From NCBI GenBank assembly GCA_963971405.1, contig OZ020489.1, positions 19,742,290 through 19,806,289 of the forward strand: 64,000 nt of DNA, in the 5' to 3' direction. The notes under the pieces are model-generated. The model made no database searches. It saw nothing but the letters and a program-made list of their open reading frames with translations, and had not been told where the DNA came from. Positions 44,501 through 54,005 of the stretch are shown in pieces. A program made the position numbers and the translations under genes. The stretch comes from Psococerastis gibbosa (taxonomy: Eukaryota > Arthropoda > Insecta > Psocodea > Psocidae). Numbering within the stretch: the stretch's first letter is position 1; every line of letters starts with the position of its first letter.

Positions 44501-46672
44501 GAGCTCGTCTTGAGTACGAGGACCATTCAGCAACTCGTTATTTAGGCTCCTTCCGTTAGAGGTCTTGGCACTGGCGTCGAAGACCACCCGAAGCTTTCCT
44601 TTCGCGTTGATGACGCCATGATGGGGGAGGAATACAGCGGCTGGATTAGGGTTTGAAGGCACAAGATGTCCAGCTAAACGGAAATCGTCGATGGCTTCAT
44701 TGTACCTTAGCTGGAACTCTCGATCCTTAGCGAACCTTCTCTCAAGACCCTGAAGACGAGCCAGGGCCATGCGACGACTCTCTCCTAGGTTGGGTGGCTG
44801 GCAGCGGACTGGTAAACGAACACAAAACCGCCCAGACGGCTCGCAAAAGGTTGAGTTTTGAAAGCTCTCTTCTGCTCTCTCCTCATCTTCTGTCAACACT
44901 GGACTTGATGGAAGTTCCTCAACTTCCCAGAATCTACGCAGGAAGTCCGTGCAGTGTAGCACTGTGGTTGTTGTGTTGGGTCCAGTGGTCGGCCCTTGAA
45001 TGGTATCAGTACCGACAAACGCGACTGGTCCCTGTAGCACCCACCCCAACAGCGTGCGTTGAGCGCATGGCGCACCTGGCATGCGTATCATATCGGAACA
45101 CAAAATATTAGGCAAAACGTCCGCTCCCAACAAGATGTCAACCCTGCTAGGAACGCCGTACGACGGATCAGCCAGGGGTAACCCCCTCAAGTGGGGCCAC
45201 TCCTCTCGGACCTCAGTGGTGGGAATGTTTCCTGAAATGGTGGGTAGTGTTAAGAAGAACAGGTTAGTCGAAAACTCACCCAACCTCGAACTTATGGTTA
45301 GCTCTACTTCCTGCCCGCACTCCTGGACATCGCCCCCAGCGACGATAATGCGGCGTGACGTAGGTCTCGGCTTCACCTTGAGCGCTTGCATGGCTGCCCG
45401 GGTGACGAGGGACGTTGTTGCTCCGCTGTCCAGTAAGGCCCGAAACTTGACTGGCGTTCCATCTCTGGCTGCGACGTTGACTATAGCTGTTTGCAACAGC
45501 ACTCGCGTGTAGTCTTGGATCACGTTTATTGGATTGCTCAAGTTCTCTGAGCCTAAATGTAAGCTGGTGTGATGTCTTTTGCCACAGGTTTTGCAGCTAG
45601 CTCGAACACAATCCTTTACGACATGTCCCCCGACGAGGCAGTTATGACACAAGCGTAGCTTCTTGACGAGAGTTTGTCGATCGGCGAGTGATGCTCTATT
45701 GTACACTGGGCACTGATAAAAGCAGTGTTCCAGTTTACACTCGGGACACTTCATTGGTTGCCTTAGCGCAGGAGCCGCCACGTGCAACTGACCTTGAGGT
45801 TTCTCGGTTAAGCTAGGAGCGGATTGACTGGTGCCTTGCTCTATTCTTGCCTGGCGTTGAAGGTACTCCAGTAAGGCCGCTGTAGCTGGAACTTTGTCGT
45901 CTGGAAGGCTTCTCTCAAACTCAGCTTGTATGGATTTCTCACATCGATCTATGATTAACATATTCCAGATGAAGTCTGCCTTCTCGGGTCGGATGCCTAG
46001 AAGCCTCAAAGTCCCGAAACCTTCTTGGAACGCGTCGATGACACTTTGGAGATCCCCAGATGCCCTGTCATACACCAAAGCCCGGACAACATCGGTTATG
46101 TTGTGCCGCTGGTTTGTGTATCTGGCCTCTAAAATCTTCCATGCTTCCGCAAAGGCGTTGCCGGACCCAGGTTGGAGGGTTCCTATTAACTGTTTGGCAG
46201 GACCCACCATCGCACTTTGTAAATAATCGAGCTTGTCCTCGTCTGCCAAATGTGAAGCCTTTGCCATGAGCCGCTCGAACTTGGCCTGAAACCCGGGCCA
46301 CTGGGCGACCTGGCCGTTGAAAGTAGGCAGCGCTAACTCCGGCAGTCGGACGCTTGGTGTTACGCTGGGTGTGGCACCTTGTGCTGGCTGACTGTGTGCA
46401 ATTACGGCTGGCGTGAATGCGGATCGGAGTTTGGCTATAGTCTTCATGATTGTCCTGAACTCCTTCATATACTTCTTCTTTTCGTCCTCGGCCAACTTAT
46501 CTGCTGCACATTGCAGCAAAATTGCCTTTTGGTTTTCAGCAATGTCCTTGTTTAACTCGACTACATGCTGTAACTGCCCGGCGAACTCAGTGGGATCAAA
46601 CGTGTGTTTTTCATCCAGTATGAACTGAATTTGGCTTACAATAACTTCACGGCAGATGAGCAGCTCTTCCAT
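41561..46672 (-). CDS. BEL/Pao gag-pol polyprotein, intact
   Basis: An unbroken frame of about 1703 codons; the ATG at 46670-46672 (MEELLICREVI) is preferred to the in-frame GTG nine bases earlier. Domains in order: gag-like DUF1759 region (about 110-280, LPTFNGQVAQWPGFQAKFE); CCHC knuckles (CPECKLEHCFYQC about 308, CHNCLVGGHVVKDC about 342); aspartic protease (LLDSGATTSLV, about 417); reverse transcriptase with YVDD (about 820); RNase H-like region (GFSDASEEAYAAVVYL); integrase with an HHCC finger (HLHVQNEHAG ... CAICTR, to about 1318) and D, D, E in VDFAGP (about 1352), FSDRGTNF (about 1422) and GGVWEAG (about 1470); C-terminal DUF5641 (WLLVQKMAQDFWRRWSREFL). No frameshift separates gag and pol. 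It supplies all proteins for the element's replication. Confidence 0.96.
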   Translation of the reverse strand: MEELLICREVIVSQIQFILDEKHTFDPTEFAGQLQHVVELNKDIAENQKAILLQCAADKLAEDEKKKYMKEFRTIMKTIAKLRSAFTPAVIAHSQPAQGATPSVTPSVRLPELALPTFNGQVAQWPGFQAKFERLMAKASHLADEDKLDYLQSAMVGPAKQLIGTLQPGSGNAFAEAWKILEARYTNQRHNITDVVRALVYDRASGDLQSVIDAFQEGFGTLRLLGIRPEKADFIWNMLIIDRCEKSIQAEFERSLPDDKVPATAALLEYLQRQARIEQGTSQSAPSLTEKPQGQLHVAAPALRQPMKCPECKLEHCFYQCPVYNRASLADRQTLVKKLRLCHNCLVGGHVVKDCVRASCKTCGKRHHTSLHLGSENLSNPINVIQDYTRVLLQTAIVNVAARDGTPVKFRALLDSGATTSLVTRAAMQALKVKPRPTSRRIIVAGGDVQECGQEVELTISSRLGEFSTNLFFLTLPTISGNIPTTEVREEWPHLRGLPLADPSYGVPSRVDILLGADVLPNILCSDMIRMPGAPCAQRTLLGWVLQGPVAFVGTDTIQGPTTGPNTTTTVLHCTDFLRRFWEVEELPSSPVLTEDEERAEESFQNSTFCEPSGRFCVRLPVRCQPPNLGESRRMALARLQGLERRFAKDREFQLRYNEAIDDFRLAGHLVPSNPNPAAVFLPHHGVINAKGKLRVVFDASAKTSNGRSLNNELLNGPRTQDELFDIIIRFRSRVVAVSADIIKMYRQVNVHPYDRHLQRILWRESANDPVQELELTTVTWGTKSAAYLATRVLKEVGFRAKEFMPEAANRILQDFYVDDLLTGGQTVGEVLKLRNQIAELLANAGFELHKWASNSPAVTTPESNAVIAADATTLGLKWDTNRDELSLLTEPVKPHVKPTKRTVLSDLGRFFDPIGWAAPVLSTAKVFVQKLWADSTLGWDTALPRNAVERWLELMQDASCLRQLSIPRNVYLSDATRNTLCGFSDASEEAYAAVVYLRQEWADGTCRINFVACKTKVAPLKPLTLPRLELSGAVLLAKLMSRISKAVLFRHEQLAFTDSTIVLSWLRAHPSRWQTFVAHRVQAIQEFVPARAWRHVPTTDNPADIATRRCSSADLKQSSLWWHGPAWLATNSWPADLRLTEDAPEARAPKVIFIVTEGFFPVLTRYERISKTLRVLAYVRRAITPKARRPMGTISAQEIITARITMIRLMQQETYGQEVRRLIVKQPVLRTSALYKLNPYLDDHQLLRVGGRLANSQLTEPTKYPIILPYNHPTTKLIVRHLHVQNEHAGPQLLASIVLQGYFIPKLRNITRFVARTCAICTRLRARAVGQIMADLPASRVAPVSRPFQRCGVDFAGPVSLRTHLSKGTRHYKGYLCIFICMATRALHLELASSLTPEAFLSAFHRLCARRSTPAEMFSDRGTNFTAASKILKEVYDSTAVQDTLSTREVHWTFNPPAAPHWGGVWEAGVKSVKFHLNAVIGTHVLTFEEMTTVLCRVEAVLNSRPLAPISNEVSDLGALTPGHFLVGAPLTAPPERIEEGKILPNQRWLLVQKMAQDFWRRWSREFLTRLNQRPKWCARQTPLAEGDLVIIKEDNLHPLHWRLGRISKLHLSPDSLPRAATVKTQFGTRERPIVRLCKLPLDEGSTSKNQQDTPTAQETPAVRPAPVSSASAGPTPAGPRRRSQRVATRIGAVSCVTPCED

Positions 46673-46798
46673 CGTAACCACAACAACAACACAATAATTT
46701 GAAATTTGACGTGAACAAACACTACACTAAAACATTACTGAAAAAACCCACCACAACCATAACAACTCGCCACACAAAACCACTATAACTATATAAAT
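46673..46798 (-). other. BEL 5' leader
   Basis: AC-rich non-coding leader between the primer site and the start codon, with (CAA)n-like stretches on the + strand. It has the usual unstructured leader composition. Confidence 0.6.
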
Positions 46799-46816
46799 CC
46801 GACTCTGTAAGGACCA
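46799..46816 (-). other. BEL primer-binding site
   Basis: On the element strand TGGTCCTTACAGAGTCGG directly follows the 5' LTR. Its complement ends in GGACCA, as the 3' end of a tRNA with CCA would. I did not identify which tRNA. Confidence 0.7.
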
Positions 46817-47191
46817 TGATGCGGCGAGCGCATGTAAGGTGAGGTAATTACAAATTATGAATAAAGATAAAGATTTCGATATAAGCTATATTTGAACAAA
46901 GAAATGATCAAGTGAGTAAACCATGAGACGACCGCGCGTGGACTAACTTGTATTTTTCTAATTCTATAAAGTACAAACTTAAACCTAGAGGGGTGCGTTA
47001 TAAGAGGGGTGAGCCTGACCCTCATTCGGCCACCCGGAATTCATACCTCCGCGTCGCTGTACCTATTGTCTGTTGTTGAGGGCCAACGGGCCTCAACAGT
47101 CAACACAGTACATGGGGTGCCGTAAGCTCAACATTGAATACGTTGCCGGGGCCACCCTGATGCGTTGTAGGGGCCGCACCAGGCCCCAACA
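46817..47191 (-). repeat. BEL 5' LTR
   Basis: 375 bp, by eye identical to 40151-40525. It is followed outward by the ACTTG duplication at 47192-47196. Confidence 0.95.
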
Positions 47192-48560
47192 ACTTGCTTG
47201 TACGTATATGCGGAATTTGATTTGAATTTTTCGGCATTCTCCTATCCTTCAAGATCTCCGCCATATCTCGCCACTTGGCCCAACCTGAGGTTACCCGTAC
47301 TTTTACATCGTCTTCACAGCCGCCATTCTCGCGTAACGTTGCTCGTAGATATTTGAATGTCTTGGCCTTCTCTAGGTTTTGGTTATCTACTTTTATCGAT
47401 CCAGGTTCCTGGCTTATGCATTCCATGTACTCTGTTTTCTTGCGATTCACTTTAAGCCCCTGGCGCTCCACCGTTTCCACCCACAGTCTGAGAGTACTCT
47501 CGACATCTTCTCGCGAGTCTCCTACCAGGAGGATATCATCAACGATGAGAAGGCTTTCTGGCGCTTGCCCTTGCATCTGCCTGGTCACTACGTCCATTAT
47601 GAGAACGAACAACAGCGGTTCAAGGTTGACCCCTGATGCAACCCATAAGTTACTGGGAAGGTGTAACCGACCCCTGCCGCACTACGCACTCGTACATATT
47701 CTTTATTAGCCTTATATAGCTTTGCGGAACTCGTCTCTCTTCCAACACATCCCAGATTAAACTTCTCGGTATTCTATCATAGGCTTTTTCCACGTCCACG
47801 AACACAATGAACAGGTTTTTTCTTTTCTCGATGTTTTTCTAGCAGAGTCCTTGCAATGTGTCGTATATTCCATCTGTAGTTCCTCGACCTGGCATGAATC
47901 CTAGTTGGTTTTTGGAGATGGTCTCATTTATTAGAACTCTGAGTCTTCTCTCAACCACCCTTTCCATCCACCTCATTGCATGGCAGTGCAGTTTTATAGG
48001 TCGGTGGTTGCCACAGTCTTGCACATCGCCCTTTCGCCCATCTGGCGTCTTTTTATTGTAAGTTACTTTGTTGTGGCCTAATGTTCCACGCATAGTACCT
48101 ACTGTCATGTTGTTTTGAATTAATTTCTCTGTAACCTATCGTACTGCCTCGTAAATTGTATTTATTCTATTTAGTTCATTTGTGTATAGTCTATTAGTGC
48201 TAGGGCTGAGCTGCAGGCTACTAGTGGGGTCACAGGTGGCAGATAGCGAATATAACGCATAAGCAGTCCCCGACCAAGCAGCGGCATAATCAGAGGGTGT
48301 GGTAACAAGTCTGGTGGTGCAGGCTTGTCTAGGGAAAGCCACTAGAACCCGACGTAGACTTTGTTACGGGGCGAATAGTTGCCGCCACTAAATAAGCAAC
48401 CACTACTAAGGTACTCATTTGTCATGGGGTTGGCCCCGAAGGTGAATGAACTCAATGAAGAGTCAACGGCATAAAAATGCAGAAGGCAACGAAAAACCAC
48501 TGTTAGAAGGCATGTCAAAGTACACTCGATACTCTACATACTTGACTTCGTTTTCGAATG
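47192..48560 (-). pseudogene. RTE-like LINE RT domain, split by BEL insertion
   Basis: On the minus strand: GDVQDCGNHRPIKLHCHAMR, MERVVERRLRVLINETISKN, QLGFMPGRGTTDGIYDTLQG, then [13 protein letters not shown]. In other frames follow ILLVGDSREDVESTLRLW (decayed catalytic box) and QGLKVNRKKTEYMECISQEP, KTFKYLRATL, ending IPHIRTSK at the BEL insertion. This is the RT of an RTE-like LINE. Stops near 47650 and 47840 break it. The 3' part continues at 40145-39678. Upstream sequence to about 48560 seems to belong to the same element. Confidence 0.87.
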
Positions 48561-50030
48561 GAAAATAGCCAACACAATGCATTAAAATGGTCGAATATTT
48601 GCGCTACAGTGATTTTTTAAACATTATTGATATGCTCTGATAATTTTTTTTTCGGATTTTCAATTATTCGTTTATTTATTTATTAAGTTTTTAAATTGTT
48701 ATATTTACTCAAACATCCTGGGGGGGGGGGGGGCTTGACAAGTACCTGGGGGTCGCTATGCCCCCCTAACTACGCCAATGTATAGCAATCTAGCTGAGTA
48801 CGTCTATCGAAAATAGGCAACAACAAATTTTAGAAAGTTGGTTATTATGACTTAGTCGCCACTGGTAGTATGAAACAGTGCACCCGCCACTGCTGGAGCA
48901 AAAATCAATCCTGAGATTCGAATAAAATCTTCCGAGTTCCTACTTCCTTGGGCTGGGTCTAGCAGCCTGCGGGTCGCAGGTATAAAGACCATTCAGCGAA
49001 GCAGCAGGGGGTGATGCCTCCCCTACCTTTACAGTTTACACTTTACAGCCGTGAGCCGTTGGCTCAGGGTCATCTTTGTTTTGCCAGATAGTGTCACTAG
49101 AATTAACTATTTATTAGCAGAACATTATTAATGTTTTTGTTAAATATTTTTATATTGCCTCTATTATTTTTAAATAATATACATTTAATTTAAACTAGAA
49201 ACTTAAATAGTGAAGAAAAATATTTCGTTTTTTTTTCTTCATATTTTCATCTGTGGTCTGTCCGAAATTTTTCCTACGTATTATATCCTCTTAATAGCAA
49301 GAAAACAACTAGGTACTGAATTCATAATTCACACCATTTCTCATAACAAAACTACAAATCATACAATATTGCAATTCAAACTCTCTGCCATATGTGGCTT
49401 TTTAAGTTATAAAAGAAGTTTTTTGACTTACCTTAAAGTGTATAAACAGACCAATTATATAAAAATAGCTAAAACATGAAATGCCGCTTCAAAAGAATGT
49501 TTGTTTTTCGGCCATAGTGAAAAACAACTTCGTCAACTTCCGTCTTCCACTGACAGCAACCTGACGGAATAAAAAAACGTGGAACTAGAATTGGCGCCAA
49601 TTTTAAATAATAACTACGACTCAGAATCAATGTTGCCCCAGGATTTAAAGTATCCCCATTTCACGGTACCTATAGTGTCGTTCTTTAGGTTAACTCACAA
49701 CTAAATCCTCAGCCGATTTCGCTTTTTTGCACCACAGCTGATTTGCACTAACGAGTCCTTTAAATTGCTGTCATTCGGAAGGTTGATTACCTCCATTTGA
49801 ATATTGTCAGGCTTTCCATTGTTGGGATTTCTTCATCTTTCTTACTCTTCTATATTATTAAAATTTAAATTTTACCAAACAGGCCAACTTGAAGAAACAA
49901 TTGTGCATATTTGGTAACCTTGTTTGTCAAGATCTTGGGAGCCACTGATTGGGAACCACTGCTGCGAAGTGAACTTTCAATTTACAATGGTAGGCTATAT
50001 GGTAGCCCCTGACCCGAAATGAAAATGTAT
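48561..50030. other. No gene recognised; hAT-type end inside
   Basis: AT-rich. 48720-48780 (14 G, then a pair of GGGGGT/CCCCCC blocks and CTAACTACGCCAATG) looks like the right end of a hAT-type MITE whose left end I could not find. Near 49655, AGTATCCCCATTTCACGGTA resembles the subterminal motif of the pogo-type element at 35 kb. Confidence 0.4.
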
Positions 50031-50034
50031 TGTT

Positions 50035-50370
50035 TTCTTTAAATGTAGTATACAGAAAGGTTTGTGATGGTTAAAATTTTCGATTTAGAGATTTTTTAGT
50101 GAGGTCCTAAAAACCCAAAAAAGTTTTTACAAAAATGATGTCTCGGGAAAAAACAAATTATTTTGGGCAAACTCAATAACTCCAAAACGGCTCCAATTAT
50201 TTTCTTTAAATTCACATTGGAACTTGGCTCGGAAGCACACGTTAATATTGTAGCTGTTATTAATTTAAACAAGACGCAATAGGTCGCTTGCCCCTTGATA
50301 TTTTGGTTCTGGGGGCAAAAAATAATTAAAAAAGACTAAATTTTCATGAAAAAATAAATGAAAAATTTGG
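50035..50370 (+). repeat. Dispersed repeat C, copy 3 (partial)
   Basis: Shares GGTTTGTGATGGTTAAAATT, AAAACCCAAAAAAG, GTAGCTGTTATTAAT and AGGTCGCTTGCCCCTTGATA with copies 1 and 2. A further piece (CTCAATAGGTCGCTTGAC) lies near 50925. Confidence 0.7.
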
Positions 50371-50520
50371 CTAAAAACAATTTTCCTCAAAAACGACTCC
50401 AAATATATTCTTTAAATTCACTAATATTATATTATTATTTCGTCCATACAAAAATTGCCATGTTCATCAAAATACGTCCTTTGAAGATTGTGGCGCTCTT
50501 ATGCTTACCTTTTGATAGCC

Positions 50521-50712
50521 TCAAATTTTTGAAATACTGTTACAACTACTCGCGATAGTTTTTACTTTCAACAACTCGTTATGAATCGACAAATCCCGTA
50601 GATCTTCTGGAATTGTTAACCATGTTTCTTTGTCTTCAGATAAAGCTTGGATTTGATATTGTTCTTCCGTTTCTTTGACGATGTGTACTTGTATTTGCCG
50701 ACATTTCGCCAT
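50521..50712 (-). CDS. Small ORF, unknown
   Basis: 63 codons from an ATG in good context (AACAATGGCG). It reads MAKCRQIQVHIVKETEEQYQ then LSEDKETWLTIPEDLRDLSI, charged and protein-like up to about codon 53. GTAAAAAC near 50572 could be a donor, so it may be a first exon. It sits within a repeat C neighbourhood, so it may belong to a transposon. Family not recognised. Confidence 0.35.
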   Translation of the reverse strand: MAKCRQIQVHIVKETEEQYQIQALSEDKETWLTIPEDLRDLSIHNELLKVKTIASSCNSISKI

Positions 50713-51479
50713 TGTTGTTGTTTTGATAGTTAGAGTAGATAATCTATAAAAGTGATATTATATTGTTACATAATTACAATTACAATACATTACAGACAAA
50801 TAAAAGATAAAATAAGAAAGATGTTTTACATACCTATAAAAGAATTGAATGACAGTCATTTTCAACACCTCTTTAGGCATAACATCATTATACCGTATCG
50901 TAGTCGTTACTAATGTAAACTAAACTCAATAGGTCGCTTGACGCTTGACCCATGACAGTTTGGTTCTGGTCTCAAAAAAGTACTCTATTTTAATGAAAAA
51001 TGGGGATGATTAGTTAGGGTTATGTTAAGTTTTCCATAAATCAAATATAAACTGACCAACTCTATACTAGGGTACTAATAGTACCGTACTATAATTTAAA
51101 TATTTCTTTTAAATCAGGTAGGCTACAGTTTTTTTAAAAGTATGTAGCCTACAATATGTATGCATGTTTTTCAAAAATAAAATAATAAAAAAAATGTACA
51201 GGCCGAGTCGTCAGTTTTGCAGAGGTTGGGCAGGTTTTGTTTTAGTGAGCCTTTTAGTAGTAAGTCTGATAAGGTTTTTATCGTTCTACGGATCGCTGGA
51301 GTTGATGATGTCAGAATAATAATGATGATGATAGAAATTCTCAGAAAGTACATAGAGAATTATTGTATCATCCAATCATATCAATTATTGTTATAATTGT
51401 AACAAAAAATGTTTTGGCTCTGTTCATATGGCATAACAATTTAACATACTGCGGTAGGAACTCGCATCTGTACTTAAGA

Positions 51480-51690
51480 CATGCTGTCGCCCGTTTCATT
51501 ACGTCAATGGTATGCTTCTCTCAGCTTGTCCATTATCACTTGCAGCCGGTGTAGGTTGACATCGAGGACTTATACCAGTTTGCCAGTGTACAAAAATGCA
51601 TTCGGAAACAATACGAATAACGTCCGAAATCCATGGGGTCGTTGGCATCAAACAAGGGACCTAAGTCCATAAAAAGTCCCTCAGCACATT
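51480..51690 (-). repeat. Dispersed repeat A/B, A part
   Basis: Minus-strand copy: GCCAACGACCCCATGGATTT, CGGACGTTATTCGTATTGTT, TGGCAAACTGGTATAAGTCC. It matches 24690-24880 and 28597-28770. Confidence 0.75.
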
Positions 51691-53064
51691 ACTACTGTTA
51701 CTACTACTGCGGTAGGTACATTGGAAGCAAATGATGGCAATCAGAAACACCGTTTATTTTTTGTGACTTTTGTGTTTCAGTATTTGTTTATAATTTAGAT
51801 ACTGTAGAGTCTTTATTAATTAAGGCAGAGATTTCAAAACAGTTTAAAAAAAAGGAATGAATAATTTTAAAAATTCGTGGAAGCCACATAATATAAAAGC
51901 TTTCGCAATAAATTTACATGGCAATTAGTCCGTCATTTCTATCTGAATTGTTGCCCGTCCTGCCACTATTTTGTGTTTTCATTTTAATCGCTGCCGCGCG
52001 CTCTGTGCTCGTGTTGCTCCCGTATTTATATCCTATTGAGCTGAGGGCATTATAACATTTTTTTTAGTTTTCTCTTATCTAGGGCGGTGTATACTGTATT
52101 TATTATGTACAAATGAAAATTTCTTTATCCTTCTATATTGTAACTTGTTTAAAACTGTAATAATTGTTGTTCCCAGTATGTGATAGTAACGATATTATTG
52201 ACTGATTATTAATTAAGTTTTATACACTGTTCAAAGGCATGTGTTACATGCAGAAACACTATAGGGTGTACTACATTGTATTGTAAATGAGATACAGACA
52301 CTGAAAGACTCTTTCACATTTGCTTAACTGATCTATGCTATGCCTAATATTGCACTTTTGTCTGTTTTGTCAATTGTTTATGCTGAATGTAATATAAATG
52401 AAGATGCGAGTACGGTAGATGAAGGTGTTAACTAGCAATATCGTAGTTTGGAGCAGATCACATTTCACAATCATGTAAAGTTTGTGTTATAATATATCGT
52501 ATGTTACATAACTTCATTGACTCTGAATATAATCAGTGTTCCTTATTTCACTTGCAACTCCTTTATTTTTGTCATGATGAACAGAAGAAAATTGCACTTA
52601 ACACCTTCATCCGCTCGTGAGAGATGTTGTATTGTTGTTCCTATGCGAAATAATACTCCCATATCCCATGGTTATAATGTTAAATTACAATTTAAATAAA
52701 TCGAAAAAAATTATTTTAATTTTGCCACTGGGATATCTGAGTAGACCTACCCCTTTGAAATATGGTACGTAGTTAGAGATAAATCATTATAAGCCAATAG
52801 GGTTTGTCATGTATATTAAAAGAAAATGGTAGGATGGCTAATGACAAGCTGCTGTATATTATATAAAATATATATATATATTATATATATATATAAATAA
52901 TTTCAGTTGGCTCCCACAAAAATTTTAAAGGCAATTCTCAATTGATGCTGTTTGTGTGCAAGCTCCACTGATGCTCATGCCCTGACCAGCTGCGTCTCCG
53001 TAAGTGTAAGGATGTGCCACGCAATGATGATGCAAGCCCCCCAAAGTATTTTTTGAATCTTGGG
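51691..53064. other. No gene recognised
   Basis: AT-rich spacer with an (AT)n microsatellite at 52861-52898. Sequence before 53065 contains GGGGTCGTTGGC, related to repeat A. Confidence 0.4.
52861..52898. repeat. (AT)n microsatellite
   Basis: Alternating AT over about 38 bases with one interruption. Confidence 0.85.
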
Positions 53065-53072
53065 GTCGTTGG

Positions 53073-53210
53073 CAGGGACGGATCCAGCCCATTTTGGGGG
53101 GGGGGTAGCTGAGGGTCAAAATAGGAAAAACATATTATGTAGGGTCGACTTAATTTACAATAGATTTACCAAATTTTGGGGGGCAGCTATCCCCCCCGCC
53201 CCCTGTATCC
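53073..53210. mobile_element. hAT-type MITE with 8-bp TSD
   Basis: The left end CAGGGACGGATCCAG and the right-hand CTGTATCC form an inverted pair. An exact 8-bp repeat GTCGTTGG lies at 53065-53072 and 53211-53218, implying that the last bases of the right TIR were lost or merged with the target. A G10 run lies just inside the left end and a C7 run near the right. Confidence 0.65.
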
Positions 53211-53373
53211 GTCGTTGGGTACGGTTTTGCAATTGCTTCATAGCAGACGTGGTCCCAGATATTTTTTAAAATATTTCTGGCGGGAGGTGGATGTCCATAC
53301 CCATTCTTCACTATATGACATGGCGGCTGGTTGGTCTGCGCAATCAGGCTAGGAAGGAGCCTACAACTGCTAA

Positions 53374-54002
53374 GGCGCCCATTCCACATACTTACATCGT
53401 CAATGAAATTGAAGGACATTTCAATTTTACTCTATGCCATTGTTAAAATTGATCATAGAGTAAAATATTAGAAGTTCTTTGGTAAAATCACAAACTAAAA
53501 TTAAAAAATGGCGTCATGGGATATGACAAGAACAACTATTTTAATTGATTTCTTTAAAAAGAACGCATTTCTGTATAAAAATTATAATAAGGCGACGAAG
53601 AAAACAAATGCAATTTCAAGAAACAAATGTGGCCAACTCCAAGTTGTAGAATTTTTCAGGAGAGTGGATTTTCTGTTGAAAATTGCATTAAGTTTATAGG
53701 GAACCCTTGACTTCTGTGCGCAATGTGGCTGCTTTTGTCACTTTATTTTACAACGTACAGGTGGACATTAAAATATTCTGCAAGGTCGGATCAAAACCCC
53801 ATTTTGTAAAAAAATGGAGTTGGCCACGTTTGTGACCAAGCTCCTCAAATGCAAACAAATTTCAAATATTTGGCGCATACGCTTCAATTGAAAATTGTCA
53901 ATTTTTGAAAAAACATATGGAATGGCCCCCATCAATGAGAAATTGAAATGTCCTTCAATTTCATAATTTTCATTGACGTTGTACGTATGTGGAATACCCG
54001 CC
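53374..54002. mobile_element. PIF/Harbinger-type element with MADF-like ORF
   Basis: Ends are GGCGCCCATTCCACATAC on the left and, inverted, GGCGGGTATTCCACATACG on the right. Arms of about 65 bp share CATTGACGAT-like, GAAATTGAAGGACATTTCAA sequence. TAA flanks both sides (53371-53373 and 54003-54005). It carries a short MADF-like ORF but no transposase. Internal sequence is shared with the MITE at 12257-12638, so both come from one parent. Confidence 0.88.
53508..53699 (+). CDS. MADF/Myb-SANT-like ORF remnant of Harbinger element
   Basis: 63 codons from ATG: MASWDMTRTTILIDFFKKNA then FLYKNYNKATKKTNAI. The spacing W-x6-LI-x2-F/Y-x4-FLY-x3-NY-x3-K resembles the start of a MADF domain (W..E....LI.LY...P.LW). 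PIF/Harbinger elements commonly carry a second ORF with a Myb/SANT or MADF domain that helps their transposase bind DNA. The later part (GQLQVVEFFRRVDFLLKI) looks out of frame or deleted. It is probably a non-functional remnant. Confidence 0.55.
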   Translation: MASWDMTRTTILIDFFKKNAFLYKNYNKATKKTNAISRNKCGQLQVVEFFRRVDFLLKIALSL

Positions 54003-54005
54003 TAA

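Larger units (their letters stand above)
40151..47191 (-). mobile_element. Complete BEL/Pao LTR retrotransposon
   Basis: A 7041-bp element in minus orientation: 5' LTR 46817-47191, primer site 46799-46816, one long polyprotein ORF, 1 kb of non-coding sequence, polypurine tract, 3' LTR 40151-40525, and a 5-bp ACTTG duplication. The LTRs appear identical over 375 bp, and the ORF has no stop or frameshift. Insertion is therefore very recent and the copy could be active. It interrupts an RTE-like LINE lying in the same orientation. Confidence 0.96.

Noticed and set aside
41600-46650. Many + strand open frames of 60-140 codons
   Set aside because: They are antisense shadows of the BEL/Pao polyprotein.
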